Shown here piece after piece: positions 27,419 through 36,304 of a stretch of DNA of 64,000 nt. Positions within the stretch are counted from its first letter, which is position 1. The number at the start of each line of letters is the position of its first letter. Under the pieces are notes generated by a model. It searched no databases, was not told the DNA's origin, and saw only the letters and a list, made by a program, of their open reading frames with translations. The DNA is from Catalinimonas alkaloidigena (lineage in GTDB: Bacteria; Bacteroidota; Bacteroidia; Cytophagales; Cyclobacteriaceae). The DNA lies in NCBI RefSeq assembly GCF_029504655.1, contig NZ_JAQFIL010000001.1, positions 6,019,001 to 6,083,000 on the forward strand, written 5' to 3'. The position numbers and the translations under genes were made by a program.

Positions 27419-27600
27419 TTTAATCCGGCGTCTTTTAAGATTTTCTTTTCTAATCCTTTACCCATCTCCTGGCTTCCATGATTAGGAAAAATGATAATAC
27501 CCTCTTTTGTAGGGTGCTTCATTTTTACATGAGAGCCTTTCTGAGATATAGGGTACCATCCGTCTTTCTTAAGAATTCTAAATAATTCTGAACACTTCAT
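27415..27600 (-). CDS. hicA: HicA-type mRNA interferase toxin
   Basis: This 61-residue protein has the double-stranded RNA-binding fold of HicA, with the catalytic histidine in GSHVKM (about residue 24) and the signature KCSELFRILKKDGW at the start. In the family it cleaves mRNA independently of ribosomes and is neutralised by HicB. It is the first gene of the pair and lies 15 bases from a perfect palindrome. Confidence 0.9.
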   Translation of the reverse strand: MKCSELFRILKKDGWYPISQKGSHVKMKHPTKEGIIIFPNHGSQEMGKGLEKKILKDAGLK

Positions 27601-27615
27601 TCACGTAAATTTAAC

Positions 27616-27647
27616 AAAAAAAGGTAAATAATAATTTACCTTTTTTT
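27616..27647 (-). terminator. Perfect 14-bp palindrome: integrase terminator and possible hicAB operator
   Basis: Arms 27616-27629 and 27634-27647 are perfect reverse complements (A-run, GGTAAAT, a four-base loop, ATTTACC, T-run). It works as a factor-independent terminator in either direction, so it can end integrase transcripts. It also lies immediately upstream of hicA, where a HicB operator is expected. Confidence 0.6.
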
Positions 27648-27657
27648 CTGATATTTT

Positions 27658-28821
27658 TTATAGATCAATATTTGAGGTCTCATTGGCAATCCTCTTTTCA
27701 GAAATATCAACGTAATATGATAATGTGGTTTTCGTACTACTATGACCATACATACTACTCACCACCTCCAGGCTTACGTTTTTATCAAGAAGCAAATTGC
27801 CAAAGGTTTTTCTGGCCACATGAGAAGTCAAATTCTTCTCAATTCCACAGATAACCGCTATTTCTTTCAGATATGCATTATACTTTCCATTTGATATTCT
27901 CTCAATTTGACCACCTAATTTCACTAATACCTCTTGAGTAGCTTTGAAAAAAGGTATCCTACATGAGCTTTCCTCCACCTTTTGACGACTTGCAAATATC
28001 CACAATTTGCCGTCGACACCTGGTCTTATCCATGTTTGATTGAAATTCATAAGTTCGGTATAGGCAAAACCAGTATAACACTGAAATAGAAATAGATGAG
28101 CTATTTTTTGAAGTCTCCAACTCGCAAACTTATGATTTTTGATAAGGTCTAACTCATAAGCGGAAAGATAAACCTTCTTTTTATGATTCAACTTTTGGCA
28201 ACGATAAGAGCTAAGTGGGTTATATTCTATCCACTCTTTTCGCACAGCAAAATGCAGTACAGTCTTTACAAACCTGACAATCTTGTTCACATGGCTTTGA
28301 GAGTGCCTAACCTCTACCCTGAGATAATTTTCCAGATTGGATAGGAAAGGAACATTAATTTCCACAAGTTGCCTGTCACGATCATTGATCCAATTGAGAT
28401 ACTTGATCACATTTTTACAACGGATTTCCATTGTCTTGATGGTACCCTGGGAAAGCTGTTCTTTTTTTCGCTCGTCAATGTAGCGAAACATTGCTATTTT
28501 AAGACTGACTGTACTCAAAATAGCACCGGTATAAATGTCTTTGATGATTTTGGCATTTATCGCCTGTCCCCTCCTTTCCAGATCGTTATAAATACCCTGA
28601 ATCTCGGCTCTGATATTCACTAGCTTTTCATTATACGAAGCTGCCAGTTTATCATTTCCTTTTACAAACCCATTGCCTCCTGCCTGCCAACTGTCAGGCT
28701 TGATAAATATTCCGGTAGAGAGGTTTACAGGTTTTTTACCTTGAACGGTAATTTTGGCGTATATCGGTGCCAGGCCGCTACCGTTTAGCTTGCTTCCTGC
28801 AAGCCAAAAGCAGAGTCTCAT
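27658..28821 (-). CDS. Tyrosine recombinase (integrase) of the island
   Basis: This 387-residue protein has an N-terminal arm-binding region, a SAM-like core-binding region (about 95-200) and a catalytic domain (about 215-385). HVAR (HxxR) lies near residue 336, GHSSTKTTLSYY near residue 365 with the final nucleophilic Tyr. In the usual first-arginine segment it has CYTGFAYTEL, with Ala where classic recombinases have Arg; many Bacteroidota integrases share this. It sits 220 bases from the 3' end of tRNA-Lys and is transcribed away from it, the classic layout for insertion into a tRNA gene. Confidence 0.92.
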   Translation of the reverse strand: MRLCFWLAGSKLNGSGLAPIYAKITVQGKKPVNLSTGIFIKPDSWQAGGNGFVKGNDKLAASYNEKLVNIRAEIQGIYNDLERRGQAINAKIIKDIYTGAILSTVSLKIAMFRYIDERKKEQLSQGTIKTMEIRCKNVIKYLNWINDRDRQLVEINVPFLSNLENYLRVEVRHSQSHVNKIVRFVKTVLHFAVRKEWIEYNPLSSYRCQKLNHKKKVYLSAYELDLIKNHKFASWRLQKIAHLFLFQCYTGFAYTELMNFNQTWIRPGVDGKLWIFASRQKVEESSCRIPFFKATQEVLVKLGGQIERISNGKYNAYLKEIAVICGIEKNLTSHVARKTFGNLLLDKNVSLEVVSSMYGHSSTKTTLSYYVDISEKRIANETSNIDL

Positions 28822-28915
28822 TTTATATAGTCTTTCATCAAGGAGAACGAAGAAATGTAATGATTAACACACCTAAGGTAAACACAGGAAAAAGCCCGAT
28901 TTCACCTGAGTATAT

Positions 28916-28972
28916 TTACCGGTAGATCAAATCGTAAAAAGGTAGATGGAATGGTAGATCAATTTCCGGTAA
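28916..28972. repeat. Three GGTAGAT repeats within an inverted TTACCGG pair
   Basis: GGTAGATCAA occurs at 28921-28930 and 28953-28962, with GGTAGATGGA at 28941-28950 between them, framed by TTACCGG (28916-28922) and CCGGTAA (28966-28972). It lies between the integrase start and the tRNA. These may be arm-type integrase or excisionase sites, or operator sites for the integrase promoter. Confidence 0.45.
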
Positions 28973-28983
28973 CCTATAACAAC

Positions 28984-29016
28984 AAAAAAGCCTGAGAATT
29001 GGCATTTTCAGGCTTT
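28984..29016 (-). terminator. Terminator of the tRNA-Lys transcript
   Basis: Arms AAAGCCTGA (28987-28995) and TCAGGCTTT (29008-29016) form a 9-bp stem. On the minus strand it is followed by a T-run. It lies 25 bases after the tRNA 3' end. Confidence 0.7.
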
Positions 29017-29040
29017 AAAGCTAATTTTCATTAAGAAAAG

Positions 29041-29113
29041 TGAACCCGCTGGGATTCGAACCCAGGACCCACGCCTTAAAAGGGCGTTGCTCTACCAGCT
29101 GAGCTACGGATTC
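29041..29113 (-). tRNA. tRNA-Lys (anticodon TTT)
   Basis: The 73-base minus-strand sequence folds into a full cloverleaf: acceptor GAATCCG/CGGGTTC with discriminator A, D arm GCTC...GAGC, anticodon loop CTTTTAA (anticodon TTT, lysine), and T arm with GGTTCGAATCC. CCA is not encoded. The integrase next to its 3' end makes it the probable attachment site of the island, with the tRNA remade on integration. Confidence 0.96.
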
Positions 29114-29177
29114 TTATTAGAATTTTGATTTTTTGGAGCGTTTCTCCGTAATTGCGTTGCAAAGGTAAGAGGCATAT

Positions 29178-29930
29178 ATGAAAATCCAAAACCAATTCAG
29201 AAAAATTATCCTCCTTTTTGAACTGCTCTTTATCAGCGTACTTTGGGGAGCGAATAGTTATGCGCAATCAGCTGAAAATAGCCTCGCACAGGCAGACTCT
29301 CTTTTTGCTGATCAGCAATATACAGAATCATTTAAGCTCTACGAGCAACTCTATACTGAAGCAAATATGGCTTCTCCTGCTATGTTGCTCAAAATGGCTT
29401 TCATTCAGGAAGGTTTGAATGAGTACAGTGAGGCACTCTATTATCTAAGTGAATATTACCTGATGACATCTGATGATGCGGCGGTTGCAAAGATTAGTAA
29501 ACTTTCTTCAGAGCATAACTTAAGAGGTTATGAATTTACGGACTTTGATCTGATTCAGACTTTTTTCAAAAAAAATCAGTATGTTTTTATTTATGTTATC
29601 CTGGCATTGGCGCTAGTAGGACTGGCTTACTTTGTCTTTAGAAGAAATAAAATTAAGGAAAAGCCATATGGTTTTGGCATTACCTATGTGTTATTGTTAG
29701 CACTCTTATTTTACCTTTCAAACTTTCCTCTGGCACCTGAGCATGCCATCATTACGGATAGCAATACCTACATCATGACAGGGCCTTCAGCCGGAGCAGA
29801 GGTGCTTAGAGTAAGCGAAAAAGGACATAAGGTAAAAGTGGCAGGACAGGAAGATGTATGGACTAAAATTGAATGGAATGGTGAAACTGCTTTTGTCAGA
29901 GAAGATAACCTTCGTCTGCTTAAGCAGTAG
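29178..29930 (+). CDS. BatE-like protein: TPR, two membrane segments, SH3-like domain
   Basis: This 250-residue protein begins with a signal peptide ending SYAQ, then a TPR region (about 30-115), two membrane segments (about 133-150 and 165-182) and a C-terminal bacterial SH3 domain (about 190-245, with TGPSAGAEVLRVSEKG). This is the layout of BatE-type proteins of the Bat aerotolerance cluster in Bacteroidota, but no batA-D genes are adjacent. It is the first chromosomal gene right of the island. Confidence 0.65.
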   Translation: MKIQNQFRKIILLFELLFISVLWGANSYAQSAENSLAQADSLFADQQYTESFKLYEQLYTEANMASPAMLLKMAFIQEGLNEYSEALYYLSEYYLMTSDDAAVAKISKLSSEHNLRGYEFTDFDLIQTFFKKNQYVFIYVILALALVGLAYFVFRRNKIKEKPYGFGITYVLLLALLFYLSNFPLAPEHAIITDSNTYIMTGPSAGAEVLRVSEKGHKVKVAGQEDVWTKIEWNGETAFVREDNLRLLKQ

Positions 29931-29970
29931 TAAGGATTCTGGAGCAGTTTTTTTATTACCTTATCTGTTT

Positions 29971-29999
29971 TTTGAACTTTATTTTTTTTATTACTTTTC
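29971..29999 (+). promoter_or_regulatory. Weak candidate promoter for hflX
   Basis: TTTG at 29971-29974 and TACTTTTC at 29992-29999 are 17 bases apart. They resemble the Bacteroidota -33 (TTTG) and -7 (TAnnTTTG) boxes, but the last base of the -7 box does not match. Confidence 0.3.
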
Positions 30000-30039
30000 T
30001 ATATATAGATCATACACATTATTCACTAATTATAACTGA

Positions 30040-31284
30040 ATGATAGAAACTTTCTCAACTGCCAAAAAGAAAGAAAAGGCTGTGTTGGTGGCATTAATCA
30101 ATCAATCACAGCCTGAGTATAAGGTAGAAGAGTACCTGGACGAACTGGCGTTTTTGGCAGAGACTTCAGGTGCTATTACAAAAAAGAAATTTACACAAAA
30201 GCTTGACAAGCCTGACGTTACCTATTTTGTAGGTAAAGGTAAACTGGATGAAATCAAAACCTATGTACAGGCCAATGAAATAGACATGGTCATTTTTGAT
30301 GATGACCTTTCTCCTTCGCAAGTGCGTAACCTTGAAAATAAGCTGAAGTGTAAAATTCTGGACAGGAGTTTATTGATTCTTAATATATTTTCTATCAGGG
30401 CTAAAACTGCCCAGGCTAAAGCACAGGTAGAACTGGCTCAGTACCAATATTTACTTCCTCGCCTCACCAAAATGTGGACGCACCTTTCCAAACAAAAAGG
30501 AGGTATAGGGATGAGAGGACCGGGTGAAAAAGAACTGGAGACCGACCGTCGTATCGTACGGGATAAGATTGCACTTTTTAACAAGAAACTTGAAAAAATT
30601 GATAAGCAAAACGCTACTCGCCGCAAAGCACGCCAACAGGTGGTACGGGTGGCGCTGGTGGGTTATACCAATGTAGGCAAATCCACGCTGATGCGGCTGC
30701 TTTCTAAATCAGATGTATTCGCTGAGAACAAACTTTTTGCTACTGTGGATTCTACAGTGCGAAAGGTAGTGATCGGAAGAATTCCTTTTCTGCTAACTGA
30801 TACGGTTGGGTTTATCCGGAAACTTCCTCACGCACTGATAGAATGCTTTAAATCTACACTGGATGAGATCCGTGAGGCAGATGTACTGCTGCACGTAGTA
30901 GATGCTTTCCACCCTTCTTTTGAGGAGCAGATTAGTGTGGTGAAGAACACCTTAACTGAAATAGGAGTAAGTGACAAGCCTGCACTGCTGGTCTTTAATA
31001 AGGTAGATAAGCTGATGAAAGAAGCTGACTTAGCTGATGACAATGGACATGATCTTGCTGAAAATGGTCTGGTCACTGAAGATGTAGAGATTGATTACCA
31101 TCCTCCTTTAACCCTGGAGCAGCTAGAAGCTACTTATATGGGAAATGGAAATGAAGATGCGATTTTTATCTCCGCGGTTGACAGGCTTAATATTGATAAG
31201 CTAAGAAAATCTATTTATGACAAGGTAGCGGATAAGTACTTCACGATTTATCCCAACTATGTACAAAATGGAATGTACTACTAA
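30040..31284 (+). CDS. hflX: GTPase HflX, ribosome-associated
   Basis: This 414-residue GTPase has the HflX N-terminal domain with GMRGPGEKELETDRR near residue 165, then the G domain: G1 GYTNVGKST near residue 208, G3 DTVGF near 254, and G4 NKVD near 327. In other bacteria HflX binds the 50S subunit and splits stalled ribosomes under stress. It is complete and stands alone, with a terminator directly after it. Confidence 0.95.
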   Translation: MIETFSTAKKKEKAVLVALINQSQPEYKVEEYLDELAFLAETSGAITKKKFTQKLDKPDVTYFVGKGKLDEIKTYVQANEIDMVIFDDDLSPSQVRNLENKLKCKILDRSLLILNIFSIRAKTAQAKAQVELAQYQYLLPRLTKMWTHLSKQKGGIGMRGPGEKELETDRRIVRDKIALFNKKLEKIDKQNATRRKARQQVVRVALVGYTNVGKSTLMRLLSKSDVFAENKLFATVDSTVRKVVIGRIPFLLTDTVGFIRKLPHALIECFKSTLDEIREADVLLHVVDAFHPSFEEQISVVKNTLTEIGVSDKPALLVFNKVDKLMKEADLADDNGHDLAENGLVTEDVEIDYHPPLTLEQLEATYMGNGNEDAIFISAVDRLNIDKLRKSIYDKVADKYFTIYPNYVQNGMYY

Positions 31285-31310
31285 GAAAGTTATTGACTAA
31301 AAAGACCATA

Positions 31311-31341
31311 AAGGCTATCCTTAAAAGATAGTCTTTTTTTG
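31311..31341 (+). terminator. Rho-independent terminator after hflX
   Basis: AAGGCTATC (31311-31319) can pair with GATAGTCTT (31327-31335, one G-T pair), followed by a run of T. It ends about 25 bases after the hflX stop and lies between two convergent genes. Confidence 0.7.
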
Positions 31342-31342
31342 C

Positions 31343-33445
31343 TTAGTAACTTCCCATATACTTCCGGATAGCCCATTCTGTGCTGATCAGCAGTAAAAGC
31401 ACAAAAAACAGCCATTTTAAATTGATGATAGGTAGAAAAGCTTCGCTGGTATAAATTTTACCTCTGGCTTCCTGGCTCTGTAGCTGCGAAGCCATATTTT
31501 CCAAACTCTCCTGCTTGAAAAATACTCCTCCAGAATTAGCAGAAATATCCCTTAGCAGTTGATGGTTTGCGGTCAGGTTCAGCGTTTCTATTTGCAGACT
31601 TCTGACAGTAAACTCTCCATTGCTTACCATCTGTTCACCATCAATCTGAGCAGTCGCTCTGTATTGGTATATACCTTCGGGCAGATTACTGATTCTGTAC
31701 TGCGTATTACTTTCGTTGGTGATGTAACTGTATTTGCGTGTTTCTCCAGACTCATCAGTAAGCGTCAGAGCGATATTAAATCCATAAATCTCTTCATAAA
31801 TTTCATTATAAATTTCAGTCTCAAACACTACGGCTTCTGTATCGTCAAAAACATCCTGCTCTGGATATACTCTAAACCTTCTTTTGTCTTCTTTAGCAGA
31901 TAAGTACTGGCTTAGCTTACTAACAAGTGCATCAAAGGCCTGCGTATTTTCGTATTTGGCATACTCTTGCAAACGCCACTGCCACAAGCCTTCCGCTAAC
32001 ATCACTGCTGACTTACGTTCGTCTACTTCTCCTACTACCAATAAAGGTTTACTAGTCTCCACCGAACCTACTTTCTGATACAGAAGCACGTTAGCATTAT
32101 TTTTCAATTCTACCCTTCCAAAGGGCACTGAAAGTGGTAAAAACTCTTCAATAATTGCCTGGGTTTCACCTTCAATCTGGAAACCGGTAAAACCGTTGTT
32201 GTACACTGCCTTTACCTCATCAACATCATTATTCACACTGGCAATATTCAGGATCGTATTATTTTCACTTAATGAAAAAAGATCGGTCTGATTGCCGACA
32301 ATGAACCAGCTGGCACTGGCTTCGTTGATGTATTTTCTTACTAAAGCATTATCCAGATTCCTGCCGGGCAGCTGATGAAAAATGACCAGGTCATATTTGA
32401 TGTCAGCCAACTCACGTTCACTAACTTCATCTACACTCAAAATCACGCTGCGCAGTTCGTAATTTTTATTGTCTTCAATCGCCAGTTTCAAAGCTTTGAT
32501 ATCTGGATGTGGTGCCTGAGCTAATAATAAAATATTTTCTTTTCCTTCAATAACTTCTACATATGCCTGGCTGGTATTATTCTGCGTTGTAAACTCACCA
32601 TCTAGTGATTGTACTTCTACCTCATAACGCTGCATACCTTCTTGTGATGCATCCAGCAAAAACTCAATTGAGCTAACATCTCTGGCCTGATCAAAGCTGA
32701 GTGTTTGACTGCTTATCACATTGCCTCTGTTTTTTACACTCACATTAACTGTTTCTCCCTCAAAGCCGGTGTTGACTATTTCTGCTACCAGTGGAAATTT
32801 ATTCCCCTGATAAGCGATTTTGTTATAAAAGAGATTTCTGACATTAATATCCTGCTTTGGAATCGTATCTCCCAAACCCACCGTATTGATACGAAAACTG
32901 TAGGGGCGATAGGTTGGCGACACTCCTTCATTGTAGATACCATCAGAAAAGAGTACCACAGAGGCCAGGTTACGCCCTTCATACTCAGAGGATATACTGC
33001 TTAGCAGTTCGCTCAGATCACTGCTGTTATGTCTAAAATTAAGTGAATCTAGATTTTGCGATCCCTCAAAAGTCCGATACTCCAGGGTATAATCATTATC
33101 CATCAAATCGGCTGAAACGCTTTCCAGACTTTGCTTAAATGTCTGCAGAGCACTACTATCCTGCACTGCGGAAATGGAGCTCGAGTTATCAACCGCAAAT
33201 ACTACAATGGGTTCTTCCAGTGTATTTTTGATCTGCTTAATAAATGGACCAACCAGCAACAAGCACAATAAACTTACTAATACAAAGCGTAATCCGGTCA
33301 ACAGATAATTAATTTGCTTATCCCATGACTGATGACGAAAGCCTTTATTCTTGAGGTATAACAGCGCCGCATATGCCGCACCCACCAGCATACTGGGGAT
33401 GATAAGCCAGGGAGAGTTATCAAAGAGAAGCTGTACTTGTTGCAT
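31343..33445 (-). CDS. VWA-like membrane protein
   Basis: I start it at the ATG at 33445 (700 residues), because the longer start lies inside fabG. It has two N-terminal membrane segments (about 10-30 and 45-67), a von Willebrand A-like part with a DNSSS MIDAS motif near residue 85 and LFSDG near residue 165, then extracytoplasmic beta domains and a last membrane segment (about 680-697). The family is common in Bacteroidota, related to Bat/aerotolerance proteins; its exact role is unknown. It lies 19 bases downstream of fabG on the same strand. Confidence 0.68.
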   Translation of the reverse strand: MQQVQLLFDNSPWLIIPSMLVGAAYAALLYLKNKGFRHQSWDKQINYLLTGLRFVLVSLLCLLLVGPFIKQIKNTLEEPIVVFAVDNSSSISAVQDSSALQTFKQSLESVSADLMDNDYTLEYRTFEGSQNLDSLNFRHNSSDLSELLSSISSEYEGRNLASVVLFSDGIYNEGVSPTYRPYSFRINTVGLGDTIPKQDINVRNLFYNKIAYQGNKFPLVAEIVNTGFEGETVNVSVKNRGNVISSQTLSFDQARDVSSIEFLLDASQEGMQRYEVEVQSLDGEFTTQNNTSQAYVEVIEGKENILLLAQAPHPDIKALKLAIEDNKNYELRSVILSVDEVSERELADIKYDLVIFHQLPGRNLDNALVRKYINEASASWFIVGNQTDLFSLSENNTILNIASVNNDVDEVKAVYNNGFTGFQIEGETQAIIEEFLPLSVPFGRVELKNNANVLLYQKVGSVETSKPLLVVGEVDERKSAVMLAEGLWQWRLQEYAKYENTQAFDALVSKLSQYLSAKEDKRRFRVYPEQDVFDDTEAVVFETEIYNEIYEEIYGFNIALTLTDESGETRKYSYITNESNTQYRISNLPEGIYQYRATAQIDGEQMVSNGEFTVRSLQIETLNLTANHQLLRDISANSGGVFFKQESLENMASQLQSQEARGKIYTSEAFLPIINLKWLFFVLLLLISTEWAIRKYMGSY

Positions 33446-33464
33446 AATGAATATTATTGTTCTA

Positions 33465-34217
33465 CTAGGTGAGCATGCCGCCATCAACTTGCAGCACCTG
33501 TCCCGTCATATAGGCAGATCTGTCTGAAGCCAGAAAAACTGCACAGTCCGCTACATCTTCAGGAGTTCCTCCTCGCTTAAGGGGAATGGCATCTCTCCAG
33601 CTTTGTACTGTTTTCTCGTCTAACTTTGCTGTCATTTCTGTTTCTATAAATCCTGGTGCGATAGCATTAGAACGGATATTTCTTGAGCCTAATTCCAGGG
33701 CTACTGATTTGGTAAAGCCAATGATACCTGCTTTGGAAGCTGCGTAGTTGGCCTGTCCCGCATTACCTTTAATACCTACTACCGATGTCATATTGATGAT
33801 AGAACCGCTCTTTTGTTTCATAAAAGTACGTGTAGCTGCCTTCACTGTATTGAATACAGACTTCAGGTTTACGTTGATCACTTTATCCCACATTTCTTCA
33901 TTCATCCTCATCAACAGGTTATCCTGGGTAATACCGGCATTATTGACCAGAACATCCAGTGATCCAAAATCAGCGACTACATTATTAATTAATTCTTCAG
34001 CGGCAGCAAAGTCTGAAGCATCTGAACGATAACCTTTAGCATTTACGCCCAGCCCTTTCAGTTCATTTTCTAGCGCTTCTCCCTGCTCTATACTAGAGAG
34101 GTACGTAAATGCTATATTTGCTCCTTCTTCAGCAAACCTTAGTGCTACTGCTTTTCCAATACCTTTTGAAGCACCGGTAATAAGTGCATTTTTTCCTGAT
34201 AACAGTTTCATAGCCAT
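33465..34217 (-). CDS. fabG: 3-oxoacyl-ACP reductase FabG
   Basis: This 250-residue short-chain dehydrogenase has the NADPH-binding TGASKGIG near residue 14, NNAG near residue 90, an active-site Ser in NMTSVVG near residue 142, and YAASK near residue 155, the FabG signature. It reduces beta-ketoacyl-ACP in fatty acid elongation. The true start may be the third residue, also Met. It is likely cotranscribed with the VWA gene, 19 bases downstream. Confidence 0.93.
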   Translation of the reverse strand: MAMKLLSGKNALITGASKGIGKAVALRFAEEGANIAFTYLSSIEQGEALENELKGLGVNAKGYRSDASDFAAAEELINNVVADFGSLDVLVNNAGITQDNLLMRMNEEMWDKVINVNLKSVFNTVKAATRTFMKQKSGSIINMTSVVGIKGNAGQANYAASKAGIIGFTKSVALELGSRNIRSNAIAPGFIETEMTAKLDEKTVQSWRDAIPLKRGGTPEDVADCAVFLASDRSAYMTGQVLQVDGGMLT

Positions 34218-34301
34218 TTTATTATATGATGCGTTTTTGCAAACTTAATTAATTCTTTAGCTAATCACATTCAATTTAAAGGTACAGGAAGTAATAGCAA
34301 T

Positions 34302-34327
34302 AAAAAAAGCCATCAAAAAGATGGCTT
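34302..34327 (-). terminator. Terminator after the fRMsr-like gene
   Basis: On the minus strand AAGCCATC and GATGGCTT (34307-34314 and 34320-34327) form an 8-bp stem with a five-base loop followed by seven T. Confidence 0.8.
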
Positions 34328-34354
34328 AGCGTGTAATAACATGAAATATAACTA

Positions 34355-34843
34355 TCAGAGAATTTCTTCCAGCAGGTGCATTAGTTCTTCCATATAACGC
34401 TTATCAGTATCATCAAAGTTTTTCATTTTATGGCTATTGATATTAAAGATCAAAGCTACTTCTCCTTTATGAAAGGCAGGAAGTGCAATCTCAGATTTAT
34501 CAAGCTCTGAACAAGGAACGTAGCCGGCAAACTGCTCCACATCGTCAACGATGATCGTACATTCTTTGGAAAGCGCTGTACCACACACTCCTTCTCCCAG
34601 CGCTATCCGGGAAACTGCAGCAGGTCCCTGGAATGGACCGAGTACAAGCTCATCATTTTTCACCAAATAGAAGCCTGTCCAGTCAAAGCCCATGGTATGG
34701 TGGATTACGGCGACGATGTTTCCAAGATTAGCTGTAAGGTCATCTTCATTAGAGACGATGTCACGAATTTGTTGAAGCAACATTTTGTATTTTTGCTGCT
34801 TGGTCTGGTGTGTGGGAGTAGTTACATTTTCTAAAATAACCAT
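34355..34843 (-). CDS. GAF-domain protein of the free methionine-R-sulfoxide reductase (MsrC) family
   Basis: This 162-residue GAF protein matches the fRMsr/MsrC pattern: GPFQGPAAVSRI, GEGVCGTA (C87), VPCSELDKSEIALP (C111). The enzyme reduces free methionine-R-sulfoxide using Cys residues. Of the three conserved Cys, the first (in the PACxRI-type position) is Val77 here, while C87 and C111 are present. Activity is therefore likely but may use a different recycling path. It has its own terminator. Confidence 0.82.
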   Translation of the reverse strand: MVILENVTTPTHQTKQQKYKMLLQQIRDIVSNEDDLTANLGNIVAVIHHTMGFDWTGFYLVKNDELVLGPFQGPAAVSRIALGEGVCGTALSKECTIIVDDVEQFAGYVPCSELDKSEIALPAFHKGEVALIFNINSHKMKNFDDTDKRYMEELMHLLEEIL

Positions 34844-35063
34844 CTTTTATAACATTAATGATAAGACATATTATATATACAAGCACATATGTATATGTAA
34901 CTTTTTATGTAAAAACGAAATCTCTTTAACAAAGTAGTGAAAATAATGTTTATTTGCAATTTTTTATTAAAAAAATCAAAAAACATTGATTCTATGAAAA
35001 AATCTCAAAAAGGTCTTTAAAACAAGCCTTCGTTTTGCAGGTTTTAAAAAATAAATATGGCAA

Positions 35064-35510
35064 ATGAAGATAATAAATATTTATTTAATCATCATCTTAA
35101 TCAGCATGTCCAAACCTGCACTATCTCAGGGCATCCAGATTCCCGGACCATATCACTGGAAAAACAGGATTATATTACTTTTTTCTTCAAATCATGGAGA
35201 TAAGTACCAACAGCAGTTAGAAGTATTTAATACTGAGAGCGCAGGTATGAAAGATCGTGATTTAGTAGTTTTTTATATCAAAGATAATATCGTAGAATCT
35301 CCTAAAGGAAAAACGTATAATGAAAAAGAAGCTGAACGATTAAGAGAACAGTTTCAAATAGTGGAAAACGCTTTTTCTGTCATACTTATTGGCAAAGACG
35401 GAACACAAAAGTTAAAACAAGATGAAGTCCTGAGTACGGATAAACTCTTTGCAGTGATTGATGCCATGCCTATGAGAAGAAGAGAAATGCGCCAAGATGG
35501 AAATTATTAG
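35064..35510 (+). CDS. Secreted DUF4174-family protein
   Basis: This 148-residue protein has a signal peptide (first about 20 residues, ending LSQG) and a DUF4174 thioredoxin-like domain (RIILLFSSNHGDKYQQQLEVF, DRDLVVFYI, FSVILIGKDG). It lacks a CxxC redox motif. The family is secreted and of unknown function. Its stop overlaps the 3' end of the opposite DUF3108 gene by four bases. Confidence 0.75.
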   Translation: MKIINIYLIIILISMSKPALSQGIQIPGPYHWKNRIILLFSSNHGDKYQQQLEVFNTESAGMKDRDLVVFYIKDNIVESPKGKTYNEKEAERLREQFQIVENAFSVILIGKDGTQKLKQDEVLSTDKLFAVIDAMPMRRREMRQDGNY

Positions 35511-36304
35511 TTACGCAAATTATTCATTTCTTTGATATCAATTTCCAGAGCTCCAACTGCCAATTCGGCTTTTACCTTAAGAGGCACTTTATTCAAATCA
35601 TCAGATATCCACGCTTTTACCGGTTCTTTACCATTAAAGAAATCATTTTTAGGAATAATAGGTGCGATCACAATAGATTTAAAAGTACCCAGCTTTGTTT
35701 TAAGCTCTTCTCTGCCTAGAAATTTGACTTCCAGATCATAGACTTCATCATCAAAGAAACCATTTAACTTGATGACATCCCCTTCGTTGTATTTATCGTA
35801 ATCTATGGTACGAAGGAAATAATATCCCCCTACGATATCCAATATATTATCCGGCACCTTAAATTCTTCCTTTTCTTTTAGTTTACGGGTTTCTTTATCA
35901 AGGCGAAGGACTGTAGCCACATCTCTGGCATGATTGAAATTAATAATCTCGTTTTTTCGGTATTTATTTTCTTCAATATGGAGGTAGGCTTTCTGAGGCA
36001 GTATAGATGCGGTATCAACGTAAACGCCCCAATTGTCCCGTACTTTTACCATCCAGTCTACCACCCCCGTGGTAGTACCATGTACGTCTATTTTGTAACA
36101 AGGTCTGCCATTCACCATATAATGCTTATCACTGATCTGCATGACAGCTTCAGCTGCATTAATAAATTTCCAGTGTACCCTGAACTTAAGTACCTCACCT
36201 GCTCCAAAACTACTGTTATCTACATACCGATAATGGTCCTGCCCTGAAGATGAGGTTAAAATAAATATAACACATGGTAGTATTAAGGAAACAAATCTTT
36301 TCAT
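35507..36304 (-). CDS. Secreted DUF3108-family protein
   Basis: I start it at the ATG at 36304, which gives a signal peptide (MKRFVSLILPCVIFILTSSSG) and 265 residues. It matches DUF3108: FGAGEVLKFRVHWKFINAAEA near the N-terminus, LDIVGGYYFLRTIDY, and PVKAWISDDLNKVPLKV near the end. The domain is beta-rich and resembles lipid-handling outer-membrane assembly proteins; its role is not known. Confidence 0.78.
   Translation of the reverse strand: MKRFVSLILPCVIFILTSSSGQDHYRYVDNSSFGAGEVLKFRVHWKFINAAEAVMQISDKHYMVNGRPCYKIDVHGTTTGVVDWMVKVRDNWGVYVDTASILPQKAYLHIEENKYRKNEIINFNHARDVATVLRLDKETRKLKEKEEFKVPDNILDIVGGYYFLRTIDYDKYNEGDVIKLNGFFDDEVYDLEVKFLGREELKTKLGTFKSIVIAPIIPKNDFFNGKEPVKAWISDDLNKVPLKVKAELAVGALEIDIKEMNNLRN

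Noticed and set aside
1..28000. Second copy of the tRNA-Lys 3' end (attL) inside the window
   Set aside because: I read the intergenic regions (10308-10549, 18081-18416 and others) and saw no match to GGATTCGAACCCA.
33446..33487. Longer start for the VWA-like gene at 33487
   Set aside because: It lies inside fabG, and the ATG at 33445 opens a natural membrane-anchored N-terminus.
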